Below are positions 63,481-64,000 of a stretch of 64,000 bases of DNA, piece after piece (within the stretch, counting starts at the first letter, position 1; each line of letters starts with the position of its first letter). Position numbers and translations under genes: made by a program. The notes beneath the pieces are model-generated. The model was not told where the DNA came from, did not search any database, and saw only the letters and a program-made list of their open reading frames with translations. The DNA lies in contig CAYYFL010000008.1 of assembly GCA_964471325.1 (NCBI GenBank), forward strand, positions 24,716 through 88,715, read 5' to 3'. The stretch is from Velamenicoccus sp964471325. Lineage in GTDB: Bacteria > Omnitrophota > Gorgyraeia > Velamenicoccales > Velamenicoccaceae.

Positions 63481-64000
63481 ATGCGTAGACCATACCTTAT
63501 AACCTTAACGCTTTTGGCGATGCTGGTTTTTGCGCCGCAAGTGCGGGCCAACAACATCAAGGTCTCCGACGTCAGCCTCCAGAACCTGGATTCTACCGCG
63601 GGCACGGTGGACATCAAGTTCGACGTCAGCTGGGACAACAGCTTCACCCGCACGGACTCAAACGGCCAGGCGTACTTTGACCGGGCATGGGTCTTCGTCA
63701 AATACCAGATCGGCGGCACAGGGGCTTGGTACCACGCCACGCTTGTCTCCGGCGGCTCCTTGGGCAGCTATTCGACCTCCACCGCCATCGGCATCACTTC
63801 TGACGGCAAGGGGGCGTTTTGCCGGCCGGGTCTCAACCAAGCGTTAAGGTGGAGTTTTCCGTATGGAACGTCGATGGATACCATCAGGGTCAGGGTTTTT
63901 GCCATCGAAATGGTCTACATCCCCCAGGGCTCCTTTGTCCTGGGTTCCGGCGGTTCCGAATACGCTCATTTCTACGCCTATCCTACAACGACAGATCCTT
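63481..64000 (+). CDS. sulfatase-modifying-like (FGE domain) surface protein, 5' part
   Basis: An open frame from ATG 63481 to the window edge (173 codons): signal peptide (LITLTLLAMLVFAPQVRA), a beta-sandwich-like domain (IKVSDVSLQNLDSTAGTVD; FDVSWDNSFTRTDSNGQAYF), then DTIRVRVFAIEMVYIPQGSF, the characteristic opening of formylglycine-generating-enzyme-like domains. The stop lies outside. The segment around residues 108-122 (FCRPGLNQALRW) is atypical for this type and may hold a small frameshift. Confidence 0.65.
   Translation, partial: MRRPYLITLTLLAMLVFAPQVRANNIKVSDVSLQNLDSTAGTVDIKFDVSWDNSFTRTDSNGQAYFDRAWVFVKYQIGGTGAWYHATLVSGGSLGSYSTSTAIGITSDGKGAFCRPGLNQALRWSFPYGTSMDTIRVRVFAIEMVYIPQGSFVLGSGGSEYAHFYAYPTTTDP

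Overview
The window looks like a chromosome segment of an uncultured Gram-negative bacterium of the Candidatus Omnitrophica (OP3) kind. This is an inference from gene content only: a TMTC-like membrane protein with a TPR tail, DUF2341 and sulfatase-modifying-like surface proteins, a multi-PAS kinase flanked by receivers, a SufC/SufB-only cluster, and many lipoproteins and secretins. No rRNA, tRNA or CRISPR array was seen.

Region 1 (1-21.8 kb) is ordinary GC-rich chromosome, all on the + strand. It holds tRNA modification (TcdA), a metallo-beta-lactamase-fold hydrolase, a minimal Fe-S assembly pair, a receiver/multi-PAS kinase/receiver locus, NAD(P)HX epimerase, the CrcB fluoride channel with a DUF190 protein, a secreted hemerythrin-like protein, a cation/proton antiporter, a TMTC-like transferase, an ATP-grasp protein of the pyruvate phosphate dikinase type, a lipoprotein, a methyltransferase, a dipeptide epimerase and a DUF819 membrane protein.

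Region 2 (about 22-58.7 kb) is a conjugative-type mobile element. It combines an F-type type IV secretion system (TraG-N, coupling protein, pilin-like, TraL, E, K, B, V, C, then U, TrbC, F, H) with a complete-looking type IV pilus set (secretin, PilM/N-, O- and P-like proteins, PilB ATPase, PilC, three prepilins, one fused to a phage tail-collar domain). Embedded in it are a HigBA-like pair, a TacAT pair, an AT-rich four-gene cassette (GHKL ATPase, two unknowns, adenine methyltransferase), a PIN-like gene, and a 174-bp element present twice in inverted orientation about 29 kb apart. No relaxase or integrase is recognisable.

The right end of the element (53.7-58.7 kb) is the most unusual part. 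Two copies of a roughly 290-nt structured leader precede small genes (one is SpoVG). In each copy a long terminal helix buries the ribosome-binding site and the helix sequence differs between copies while pairing is kept. Next comes a compact ubiquitin-like operon: a 76-residue beta-grasp protein ending in Gly, an E2-like protein, an E1/ThiF protein and a JAMM protease, with a strong terminator after the ubiquitin-like gene.

Region 3 (58.7-64 kb) returns to chromosome: a double-receiver protein, an AT-rich spacer, and a large DUF2341 surface protein whose signal peptide is preceded by a (CT)24 tract. The only good ATG is out of frame at this tract length, which is the layout of a phase-variable contingency gene. 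A four-helix-bundle protein and the start of a sulfatase-modifying-like surface protein close the window.
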